A stretch of 64,000 bases of DNA from an uncultured Lachnospiraceae bacterium. Its GTDB lineage: Bacteria; Bacillota; Clostridia; Lachnospirales; Lachnospiraceae. This document shows positions 1-8,184 of the stretch, piece after piece. The notes beneath the pieces are model-generated. The model did no database searches and was not told where the DNA came from. It saw only the letters and a list, made by a program, of their open reading frames with translations. The stretch lies in the NCBI GenBank assembly GCA_949502235.1, contig CATBDC010000001.1, positions 62,001-126,000 on the forward strand, given 5' to 3'. The translations under genes were made by a program, and so were the position numbers. Position 1 is the stretch's first letter, and every line of letters starts with the position of its first letter.

Positions 1-195
1 CGTACTTCTTTAAATCCGGCTTTAGTTTTGGAATTAAAATGGGATAAAACTGCGGAAGGAGCAATTAATCAGATTAAACGGAAAAAGTACGTGTCAGTAT
101 TGAACGAATATAAAGGGAATGTTCTGCTCGTGGGAATTAATTATGAAAAGAAAAGCAAGAGGCATCAATGTAAAATAGAAAAATATAAAATCTAA
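1..195 (+). CDS. C-terminal end of AAA-ATPase/PD-(D/E)XK nuclease-family protein (partial)
   Basis: The reading frame is open from the first base and stops at TAA. The 64 residues contain LVLELKWDKTAEGA followed by a QIKRKKY segment, which matches the C-terminal PD-(D/E)XK-like domain (DUF1703 type) fused to AAA-ATPase-like domains in many Bacteroidetes and Firmicutes proteins. The E-L-K triad core is visible; the ATPase half lies outside the window. A second, broken member of this broad architecture is at 12.3-13.9 kb. Function is unknown; the domain resembles restriction-type nucleases. The assignment rests on the motif only. Confidence 0.7.
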   Translation, partial: RTSLNPALVLELKWDKTAEGAINQIKRKKYVSVLNEYKGNVLLVGINYEKKSKRHQCKIEKYKI

Positions 196-276
196 TTAAA
201 GAGGGACGAACGCAAAAAGACAATTCGGCCAGCCTCCTGCATATACTATAGTGAGAAATAATTTCCGGAGACTGTC

Positions 277-426
277 ATGGGAAGAAAAATCAAAAAATCC
301 TTAAAGCAAAAACTGTGTGCTTTTACCTATCACCGCCGGACGCCATCTAAGCATCTGGCCTGCTTTAAAAAAAGCTTTTGTGAAGTATACTATATTCTGA
401 ACCCGGGCACAGACTGCCGGAAGTGA
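277..426 (+). CDS. Small hypothetical protein, 49 aa
   Basis: A short ATG-initiated frame with a GGAG six bases upstream, ending 20 bases before the thioredoxin-like gene. The product is lysine/arginine-rich with four cysteines and has no motif I recognise. It may be a leader ORF co-transcribed with the downstream gene, or chance. A TATACT-like box lies just upstream, without a good -35 partner. Confidence 0.28.
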   Translation: MGRKIKKSLKQKLCAFTYHRRTPSKHLACFKKSFCEVYYILNPGTDCRK

Positions 427-446
427 AAAGAAAGGTATGAAGTCTT

Positions 447-770
447 ATGCTGCACTTAACAGCCAGAAATTTTGAGCAGGAAGCTCTTGGCGGATCCCTC
501 TCGGTTGTTGTCATGTTTTACGCCGCCTGGTGCGGAAAATGCGCCATGATGAAGCCTGTTGCAGAAGATATTGAAAAAAAATATAAAGGACGCATCAAAT
601 TCTGCGAGGCAGATATTGATGAATCCCCGGCCCTTGCCGCAAAATACCGGGCTGATACAATCCCAACCTTTATCTTTTTCAGAAGGGGCATGCCTGTCGG
701 CAGATTACAGGGAATGATAGATGATGAGATTTTTGAAAAACGGATGAAGAGGATTCTTTCAATCAGATAG
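447..770 (+). CDS. Thioredoxin-like protein
   Basis: A 107-aa single-domain thioredoxin fold. The redox motif is WCGKC near residues 28-32, in the context FYAAWCGKCAMMKP, and the cis-proline loop reads DTIPTFIFF near residue 71. It should act as a cytosolic thiol-disulfide oxidoreductase. The proline between the cysteines in classical thioredoxins (WCGPC) is replaced by lysine, which usually changes redox potential and partner choice. An AAAGG lies upstream of the chosen ATG. No thioredoxin reductase gene is adjacent; a hairpin terminator follows directly. Confidence 0.88.
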   Translation: MLHLTARNFEQEALGGSLSVVVMFYAAWCGKCAMMKPVAEDIEKKYKGRIKFCEADIDESPALAAKYRADTIPTFIFFRRGMPVGRLQGMIDDEIFEKRMKRILSIR

Positions 771-776
771 AAAGGT

Positions 777-808
777 AAGGGACGAAATCAGCTTTCGTCC
801 CTTTTTCC
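777..808. terminator. Bidirectional rho-independent terminator
   Basis: Arms AAGGGACGAAA and TTTCGTCCCTT are separated by five bases and followed by a T run. It ends the thioredoxin-like gene and could also end the small opposite-strand ORF that follows. Confidence 0.8.
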
Positions 809-967
809 TTATTTTAGCATCATCTCTATAATCTTATTATTTGTCTCCGCCATACCCTCGCTGCCAAGCTTTCCGATATTAGAGATTGTCTGATCCACTC
901 CCTCTGCCACAATTCCCTCACCGGCATAAAACTGCTGGTTATTGATATACATATAATATCCAAACAT
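809..967 (-). CDS. Small ORF, 52 aa, possible 3' remnant
   Basis: A 52-residue frame with protein-like composition (FYAGEGIVAEGVDQT, then GKLGSEGMAET) lies convergent to the thioredoxin gene and ends at the bidirectional terminator. It has no ribosome binding site in front of its first ATG, and its start touches the ribosome binding site of the divergent protease gene. It may be the surviving tail of a lost gene rather than an intact small gene. No family is recognised. Confidence 0.35.
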   Translation of the reverse strand: MFGYYMYINNQQFYAGEGIVAEGVDQTISNIGKLGSEGMAETNNKIIEMMLK

Positions 968-983
968 GATATTGGAGGTATAT

Positions 984-3896
984 ATGAATAGAGAAAAAAA
1001 GATACACGGCTTTCATGTCCTTTCTGTGCGCCGTCTGGATGAGCTTCAGGCAAATCTTCATGAGATGGAACACACAGCTACCGGCGCACATCTAATCTGG
1101 CTCGAACGCCCGGACGAGAATAAAACCTTCGGAATCGCCTTCCCTACCCACCCGGAGGATGATACCGGTGTATTCCATATATTAGAACATTCTGTTCTTG
1201 GCGGCTCTAAACGCTATCCGGTAAAGGAGCCTTTTTTAGAGCTGATGAAAAGCTCTCTTAACACCTTTTTAAATGCATTGACCTATCCGAACAAAACACT
1301 TTATCCTGTTTCCAGCCGCAACAACCAGGACTTTCTGGGGCTGGTACGGGTATATATGGATGCTGTGCTTCACCCTGCTATCTACGAAAAACCAGAAATT
1401 TTCGGACAGGAGGGCTGGCATTACGAGTTTACAGACTCCATCCAGAATCCGATTATAAAAGGTGTTGTATTCAACGAGATGAAGGGGGCATGCTCCTTGC
1501 CAGACTCTCTTCTGGCTTCTGAAATAACCCGCCGGCTCTTTCCTGACAACTGCTACCGCTTTGTATCCGGTGGAGATCCGGCACATATCCCGGATTTGAC
1601 TTACGAACAATTTATTGAAACACACCGCCGTTTTTATCATCCGTCCAATGCTTATATCTTTTTGGACGGTCAAATAGATATTGAACAAATTCTGGATATT
1701 TTAGATACAGAGTATTTATCTGAATTTACCTGGCGGATGCCGCCTTCTGCCATTCCCCGTCAGGAGCCTGTAAACGGCGGCGCTGGTGAAATTCTCTTTG
1801 ATCTTCCAGAATCCGAATCCTTAGAAGGCCGCGCAAGACTGGCAATAGGCTGTGTGTTTGCAGACTTCTCTGAGCGTGAAAAAATAATTGCTGCAGAAGT
1901 ACTTGCCGATGTACTCTGCGGAGATAATATGGCGCCCCTGACCGCCTGCCTTCTTTCAAAAGGCCTGGCTGGAAACGTAAGGCTTCAAATAGAGAGCGGA
2001 CTTTTGCAGTCTTTTGCCGTGTTGGAAGCACAGGACATTCTTCTGGAGAAAAAGGATGAGGTTTTCCGTATTATAAAAGACGAGCTCACCCGGCTAGTTA
2101 GAGAAGGACTTAATCATGACCGGATTCTGGCTGCTCTTGATAATTTTGAATTTCAGATGCGGGAACGGGATTTCGGCAGTATGCCGAAGGGCTTGGTTTT
2201 CGGCATAAATATTCTGGACAGCTGGCTTTATGGCGGTGATCCTGCCGCAAATCTTGTCATCGGGGATCTGTTCCAGAAACTGCGCGGCAAATGCGAAGAA
2301 GGGTATTTCGAAAATCTGGCGGCAGAGATGTTTCTGAAAAACCCCCATACGTGCCAGGTTGTGATGCGCCCTGTACATACACTGGCAAAGGAACGTCAGG
2401 CGGCTGAAAACCAGCGGATTATCCACAACATGCTTTTTAGCTCCTGGGAGGACATCCAGGTACTGCGCGGCTTCCAAAAGCAGCTTTTAGACTGGCAGAA
2501 CAGTAAGGATACACCTGAAGCTCTAAAGAGCCTCCCTGTACTAAAGCTTTCTGATATTTCTGCCGAGGCCCCTAAGCTCCCTACTGCCGTAAGGGATTTT
2601 GACGGATCAACAGTACTCTGGCATCAGCTTTCCACAGAGGGGATCCTCTATCTGAATCTCTATTTTGAGGCAGACGATCTGACTGAAGAGGAGCTGGCGC
2701 TGGCTTCCTTCCTATGTAAGCTTTTGGGAAACCTGGATACAGCAGACACTCCCTGTGAAAAGCTGCAGAGACGAATCCGCTCCCTTTTCGGAAGCCTTAG
2801 CTTCACCATGTCTTCCTTTGGAGACATCAGAAAGGATGCAAAAGCAAGCCGCACTTTTCTCCGGGTGTCCGCAAGTATTCTTGAGCAGAATATATGCAGT
2901 GCTGTTCATTTTCTCTGCGAGCTGCTCACGGAGACCTTATTTACAGACCAGACCCGCATCTATGAGCTTTTACACCAGCACAGAACCAACCTGAACGAGC
3001 AGATTATTGCCAATGGACACAGCTTTGCATTAAGGCGTGCATCTGCATCTGTCTTTGCCGCATCCGCTGTCCAGGAGTATACCGGCGGCATCTATTTCTA
3101 TCAGTGGCTAAGCCGCCTGGAGGAGGACTTCAAACAACGGTCTGAATCGCTGGGAGATACGCTGAGTCTGCTCTGCCGCAGACTGTTCTGCACACAGCGC
3201 ATGACCTGTGGAATAACTTCTTTTCATGAAAGTGTCCTGTCACTTTCTCTGAATGTACTGAAAAACAGTCTTGGAAAAGGGGCAGCCATTCGTGCCGCGA
3301 AGCCCCTTAAGATACTTAAGCCCTGCCGGGAAGGAATTCAGATACCCGCAGAGGTTGCATATGTAGGAGCCGGATTTGATCTCGCCTCCTGCAAAGTCTC
3401 CTATCATGGACAGCTTGCCGTCCTGGAGCGGATCATTTCCCTTGCTTACTTATGGAACACAGTCAGAGTACAGGGCGGTGCATATGGCTGCGGTATGAAT
3501 ATCCGCAGTACAGGGCTTGCCGGCTTTTACTCCTTCCGGGATCCGGCGGCAGCCCGTACCCTTGGCTGTTACAGCCAGTGCCCCGGCTTTCTGGAAGAGT
3601 TTTTGGCACAGGAAACGGATCTGACCAGCTACATTATCGGCGCAGTAGCCCAGTCTGACCCCCTCCTCACACCGCGTATGGCCGGCCTGACTGCCGACAG
3701 CTTCTACTGGCAGGGAATTACGCAGGAGAAACGAGATCAGATCCGCCGGGAAATGCTAAGCACCACGCCAGAGGATCTTCAGAAGCTTATCCGGCCCCTG
3801 GATACTGTCTGCAAACAAAGCAGTATCTGTGTTCTCGGTTCTGAAGGACAGTTAAAGCAGTGCTCTGAATATCTGGAGCATATCATCTCGTTATAA
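984..3896 (+). CDS. M16C family metalloprotease (PreP/insulinase-like)
   Basis: A 970-aa protein of the full length expected for M16C presequence-protease-like peptidases. The inverted zinc motif HxxEH appears as HILEH near residues 63-67, and the third ligand glutamate lies in VVFNEMKG about 100 residues later. Two M16 half-domains and the M16C-associated linker fit the length. It probably degrades short peptides in a closed chamber in the cytosol. The start is set by TTGGAGG five bases before this ATG; an in-frame ATG six codons upstream has no such site. It is monocistronic, with a strong terminator after the stop. Confidence 0.93.
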   Translation: MNREKKIHGFHVLSVRRLDELQANLHEMEHTATGAHLIWLERPDENKTFGIAFPTHPEDDTGVFHILEHSVLGGSKRYPVKEPFLELMKSSLNTFLNALTYPNKTLYPVSSRNNQDFLGLVRVYMDAVLHPAIYEKPEIFGQEGWHYEFTDSIQNPIIKGVVFNEMKGACSLPDSLLASEITRRLFPDNCYRFVSGGDPAHIPDLTYEQFIETHRRFYHPSNAYIFLDGQIDIEQILDILDTEYLSEFTWRMPPSAIPRQEPVNGGAGEILFDLPESESLEGRARLAIGCVFADFSEREKIIAAEVLADVLCGDNMAPLTACLLSKGLAGNVRLQIESGLLQSFAVLEAQDILLEKKDEVFRIIKDELTRLVREGLNHDRILAALDNFEFQMRERDFGSMPKGLVFGINILDSWLYGGDPAANLVIGDLFQKLRGKCEEGYFENLAAEMFLKNPHTCQVVMRPVHTLAKERQAAENQRIIHNMLFSSWEDIQVLRGFQKQLLDWQNSKDTPEALKSLPVLKLSDISAEAPKLPTAVRDFDGSTVLWHQLSTEGILYLNLYFEADDLTEEELALASFLCKLLGNLDTADTPCEKLQRRIRSLFGSLSFTMSSFGDIRKDAKASRTFLRVSASILEQNICSAVHFLCELLTETLFTDQTRIYELLHQHRTNLNEQIIANGHSFALRRASASVFAASAVQEYTGGIYFYQWLSRLEEDFKQRSESLGDTLSLLCRRLFCTQRMTCGITSFHESVLSLSLNVLKNSLGKGAAIRAAKPLKILKPCREGIQIPAEVAYVGAGFDLASCKVSYHGQLAVLERIISLAYLWNTVRVQGGAYGCGMNIRSTGLAGFYSFRDPAAARTLGCYSQCPGFLEEFLAQETDLTSYIIGAVAQSDPLLTPRMAGLTADSFYWQGITQEKRDQIRREMLSTTPEDLQKLIRPLDTVCKQSSICVLGSEGQLKQCSEYLEHIISL

Positions 3897-3910
3897 CAGA
3901 AAAATTCAAC

Positions 3911-3952
3911 AAAAAAAAATGCCGTTTCTACCAAAGGAAACGGCATTTTTTA
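3911..3952. terminator. Terminator shared by convergent genes
   Basis: ATGCCGTTTC and GAAACGGCAT form the stem, with an A run on the left and a T run on the right, so it can work in both directions. It sits between the M16C gene and the convergent HD-domain gene. Confidence 0.85.
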
Positions 3953-4008
3953 TTCTTTACTGCACACCACTTTACAGGCACCTTCACACAATTTGTTTGC
4001 TGTAAAAG

Positions 4009-5602
4009 TTAATAGTCAATGCCTTTTAAATATGCCATTGGATTTCTAAGCTTTGCCTTCCCTTTTAAAACTAACCGTTCTGAAACTTCAAAGGCAATGT
4101 TCCTGTCAATTTTATCGCTTACAAAAATATATCCTCTCCATTTATTAAAATTAAAACTACCCGCCCAGTGATCCAATTTGACAAACTCATTAATAGTCAT
4201 CAATTTGTGATGATCTTTCCCCAGAACAACTTCTTCATTCGCTGCACCATAATTAACCAGCTTAGGAAATACCACATAAATATCAAATAGGGTAAAGTTT
4301 ACATTTTTACCTTGATTTTTATATTCTTTAACAAATTCATCGTAAAACTCTTTCCTTTTCTCAAGCATTTCTGTATACGTCATATCACGCAAATTGCCAA
4401 CTAAAAGATCAAGTTTCACTTCGTCATCTTTCATCAACAGCGTAGAAAAACTTAACATTGCATTTTTTAAATCTTCAGCAGTATATTGCCGATTGGCATC
4501 CCGACATTGTTCTAAAATATTTGAACAGTACACTAGTGCTTTTGTTTCTTCATCCTCTGACTTAACTGCCACTACATTCCCCTGTGAAACTTCAAAACAA
4601 CGTCTTGGCAACTTACGATTATGTATATTATCTGCCAGTTCTTCTAAGTTCAACATTCCATATTCAGGAAATGGGTTCTGCCCGGCCTGATTTCTGCCCA
4701 GTTTTAAAATATCAGAATCTGTGTAAATTAAAAAGTCAGAAAATGATTTTATCAAACTCAGCTTATACAGCCCAAAAGCATAATCTTTTATCATTGTTTC
4801 AGAAATCAATACTTTCTGATGATAATAGATATAACTAAAAAGCATGATTTTACAGAAAGTTAATTCCTCTATAGCTGTTATACCATTAAAATTAATCACC
4901 AACCGATCTTCTATACCCGAATGAGAGGATGGAATTGAATGAACCTGTATTTTTGTAAACAAACGTTCCATATCGTACTGTAACGTAAGACCGGCAGTCA
5001 AACTATCCCTCTTTATATAATCCAACTTGTCCGCATCAAAAGGTCCATTAATTAATGAAGTCTGGTAGCTTTGTATCCTTCCCTCTCTTTCTATACTTTT
5101 TCCTATTATCATACACCCTACATCAGGAAAGAGAGTATGCTTCACACTCCCTTTTTCAGGATAGTTAACATATTGAAAGAAAAAATCTTTAAATGTAGCT
5201 GTATTAACTATCATAAAAGATAAAATTTCGTGTGGCTTTGGTTTTAATTCTAACACATCATAAAACTTTTTACGTACATCCACAAAATCTTTTAATTCCC
5301 CATATATGGTTTCAGATAAATGGGAGTAAAAACAATGCCCTATATCATGCAGCAATGCAGCTAAAACTATAGCATTTTTATTTTTTTCTGGAATCTTAAA
5401 ATTGTCAGAATTTTATTGATTTTGTCACACATTATATTTCCCATTCCGGGTAATCAATTGAGCCCCACACCGGATCATGTATCGTCTTTTTGCCAGTATC
5501 CATCGGCACATAATTTTGTAATTTCTGTTTAACAAAATTTTCAATATCATTTTCGACTTTTTTATATTCCGAAGATTTTATAATATCTTTTACTTTCCCC
5601 AT
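4009..5602 (-). pseudogene. HD-domain phosphohydrolase (dNTPase-like), broken
   Basis: The gene starts with a good GGAGG site and an ATG at 5602 and reads MGKVKDIIKSS through TIHDPVWGSIDYPEWEI, the typical N-terminus of COG1078-type HD phosphohydrolases, then meets TAA at 5432. The continuation FKIPEKNKNAIVLAALLHDIGH (motif HDIGH, metal binding) is in another frame, has no ATG, and runs to 4009 with a further 440 or so normal residues. The stretch normally between them (the QRLR and HSLG segments, roughly 50-60 residues) is missing. I therefore see an internal deletion plus a frameshift. The long 3' part could only be made from an internal TTG just before HDIGH. The family hydrolyses nucleotides or dNTPs. 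Confidence 0.72.
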
Positions 5603-5629
5603 TTTCCCCTCCGTCAGACTAAATCTTGT

Positions 5630-6007
5630 CTAGAAAAATGAAGCCAGCTCCATCATAGCATTTCCCACTTTGTCAGGGCATTCCGCCAGTATTTCATCAG
5701 CCTTATCTACTGTCAGATAAATTACCAGTTTCTCATATTTAGGATTTAATTTACCCACTACCCCAAATGTTTGCAAATTATTAATCCCCTCCGATATATC
5801 ATTCGAAATAACGTTATCTATACTTGTCCTAAACTCTATATCTTCAAACATGAACTTTAATTGCTCATTATGCTGCTTAAAGGTATATATAGGTGAGATT
5901 ATAGAGTCTAAATCAATTATCACTTTACTCCGTTTAACCAAGGAAGCACATAGATAACGCATAAAATTATATGAACTTATCGGCGGTCTGGCGCACACTA
6001 ACTCCAT
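5630..6007 (-). CDS. Hypothetical protein, 125 aa
   Basis: It starts with ATG after AGGAGGAACAATAA and ends 27 bases before the start of the broken HD gene, so the two were probably one transcript. The product is soluble-looking, mixed alpha/beta (ISSYNFMRYLCASLV; KLVIYLTVDKADEILAEC), without a recognised domain. Partner-gene position suggests a function tied to the HD phosphohydrolase, but nothing in the sequence names it. Confidence 0.6.
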   Translation of the reverse strand: MELVCARPPISSYNFMRYLCASLVKRSKVIIDLDSIISPIYTFKQHNEQLKFMFEDIEFRTSIDNVISNDISEGINNLQTFGVVGKLNPKYEKLVIYLTVDKADEILAECPDKVGNAMMELASFF

Positions 6008-6163
6008 TTATTGTTCCTCCTATTGAATTTTGAACTTTACGTTATACCATACTTATGCACAGTCCACAGTATTGTTGCTTGTCCTTTCCACGTAACTGAT
6101 AAATATAGTACTCTATTTTTTTTAAATATCAATCATTTCATTTATCAAGTTACTTTTACACCC

Positions 6164-8071
6164 CTAAAATTCAAACACAGCGACCCCATAAGGCGGCAGC
6201 TTATAAGCAAAGGAGAACGGCCTTCCGTCACATTCCTGCTTCTGCGCCCGGTAAATAACAGATCTCTCCTCACCCTTTCCGCCATACTGTACATCATCAC
6301 TGTTAAGAATCAGCTTATACTGCTTCTTTCTTGGAACGCCCACGCGGTAATCCGCCCATTCCATCGGAGTAAAATTAATCACAAACAGCAGATTTTTCTT
6401 CTTATCCTTTGAATGTCTCATGAAGCTGTAAATACTTCTGTAAGCGTCATCCGCATTGATCCACTCAAAGCCTTCCCATGACTGGTCAAGCTCATAGAGC
6501 GCCTTTTTCTTCCTGTACAGATGCAGAAGATCCTTCATCCAGTTCTGTATCGCCTGATGCTCCGGCTCCTTCAAAAGATACCAGTCAAGCTCCCTCTCCT
6601 CGCTCCACTCACGAAGCTGTGCGAACTCCTGGCCCATAAACAGAAGCTTTTTACCTGCATGTCCCATCATAAAAGCGTACCCCGCCTTCAGATTAGCAAA
6701 TTTGTCAAAGCCAAGGCCCGGCATCTTATTAAGCATAGAGCACTTCAGATGCACCACCTCATCATGAGACAAAACAAGAACATACTTCTCGCTGTAAGCA
6801 TAGCTCATGGCAAATGTCATAGCATGATGGTTGTCCTTTCTGAAATACGGATCAAGCTTCATGTACTCTGTAAAATCATGCATCCAGCCCATGTTCCATT
6901 TCAGGCTGAATCCAAGGCCGTCATCCTCCACATCACCTGTAATCTTCGGCCATGCGGTAGACTCCTCCGCAATCATCATGGCTCCCGGGTTCCTTCCAAG
7001 GACAACCGAATTCAGATGCTTAAAGAAATCCACTGCCTCCAGGTTCTGATTGCCGCCGTACTTGTTCGCAACCCACTGCCCGTCCTGCTTTCCATAATCA
7101 AGATAGAGCATGGACGCAACCGCATCCACCCGAAGCCCGTCCACATGGAAGTGCTCAATCCAGAACAGGGCGTTAGAAATCAGGAAATTACGCACCTCAT
7201 TTTTCCCCAGATCGAATATCTTAGTGCCCCAGTCCGGGTGCTCGCCCTTTCTCGGATCTGCATATTCATAAGTAGGCGTTCCGTCAAAATCTGCCAGTCC
7301 ATGGGCATCCCTTGGAAAATGCGCCGGAACCCAGTCCAGAATAACGCCAATCTTATTCTTATGAAGGTAATCCACCATCCACGCGAAATCCTCCGGTGTG
7401 CCGTAACGGCTTGTAGGCGCGAAATATCCTGTTACCTGATAGCCCCAGGAGCCGTCAAAGGGATGCTCTGCAATTCCCATAATCTCAACATGGGTATAGC
7501 CCATTTCCTTAACATACTTTGCGATTCCCTTAGCAAACTCCCGGTAAGTATAATAGCCCTCATCCTCACATCCCGGATGCCTCATCCAGGAGCCAATATG
7601 CACTTCGTAGATGGATATGGGTTCCTCTGTATAAACCCAGGTCTTTCTCTTATCCATCCAGACCTTGTCTGTCCATTTCAAATGATTGATATCAACCACC
7701 TTAGACGCTGTCCCCGGGCGGAGCTCCGCATGATTCGCATACGGGTCAGCCTTGAAAATAAACTGGCCGGATGGAGTTTCTATACAATATTTATACATAG
7801 CATACTTCTGCACACCTGGAATAAAACAAGTATAGATACCTATCGTCTCCTCCCGCACCATTGGGTTTGCGTGCATATCCCACTCATTAAATTCACCTAC
7901 TACCGATACACTTTTGGCATTAGGAGCCCATACGGCAAAATATACACCCTCCCTCTTTCCATTCGTGACCATGTGAGAACCTAACTTTTTATAAATCTCA
8001 TAATGATTTCCCTGTCCAAACAAGTAGCCGTCAAGCTCTCCTATTTCATATACCTTTTTCTTTTTTCCCAT
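6164..8071 (-). CDS. glgB: 1,4-alpha-glucan (glycogen) branching enzyme
   Basis: A 635-aa GH13 enzyme that cuts alpha-1,4 chains and rejoins them as alpha-1,6 branches in cytosolic glycogen. An N-terminal CBM48 domain (about residues 20-115) precedes the TIM barrel. Visible GH13 motifs: DWVPAHFP, GLRVDAVAS (nucleophile Asp), MIAEEST (acid/base Glu) and LSHDEVVH (transition-state Asp). The length is normal for bacterial GlgB. The start has AAGGGGAACGAAGAA upstream. glgP is also in the window but 54 kb away, so the glycogen genes here are not one operon. A TATAAT box lies about 40 bases upstream. Confidence 0.97.
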   Translation of the reverse strand: MGKKKKVYEIGELDGYLFGQGNHYEIYKKLGSHMVTNGKREGVYFAVWAPNAKSVSVVGEFNEWDMHANPMVREETIGIYTCFIPGVQKYAMYKYCIETPSGQFIFKADPYANHAELRPGTASKVVDINHLKWTDKVWMDKRKTWVYTEEPISIYEVHIGSWMRHPGCEDEGYYTYREFAKGIAKYVKEMGYTHVEIMGIAEHPFDGSWGYQVTGYFAPTSRYGTPEDFAWMVDYLHKNKIGVILDWVPAHFPRDAHGLADFDGTPTYEYADPRKGEHPDWGTKIFDLGKNEVRNFLISNALFWIEHFHVDGLRVDAVASMLYLDYGKQDGQWVANKYGGNQNLEAVDFFKHLNSVVLGRNPGAMMIAEESTAWPKITGDVEDDGLGFSLKWNMGWMHDFTEYMKLDPYFRKDNHHAMTFAMSYAYSEKYVLVLSHDEVVHLKCSMLNKMPGLGFDKFANLKAGYAFMMGHAGKKLLFMGQEFAQLREWSEERELDWYLLKEPEHQAIQNWMKDLLHLYRKKKALYELDQSWEGFEWINADDAYRSIYSFMRHSKDKKKNLLFVINFTPMEWADYRVGVPRKKQYKLILNSDDVQYGGKGEERSVIYRAQKQECDGRPFSFAYKLPPYGVAVFEF

Positions 8072-8129
8072 TTCTTCGTTCCCCTTGCATTACACTAAAA
8101 ATATATATCTATTATACTTTAGAATTCCG

Positions 8130-8172
8130 CAAAAAGAAAGGGTTTTGACAGTTCTTTGTCAAAACCCTTTCT
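8130..8172 (-). terminator. Rho-independent terminator of the giant TPR gene
   Basis: A 16-bp arm AGAAAGGGTTTTGACA and its complement form a long hairpin followed by TTTTT when read on the minus strand. It separates the giant TPR gene from glgB; the glgB promoter must lie within or just after it. Confidence 0.82.
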
Positions 8173-8184
8173 TTTCCGAAAATA

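Noticed and set aside
6521-7984. 487-codon plus-strand open frame
   Set aside because: It is fully antisense to glgB, which has complete catalytic motifs; the frame has no start signals or protein-like pattern.
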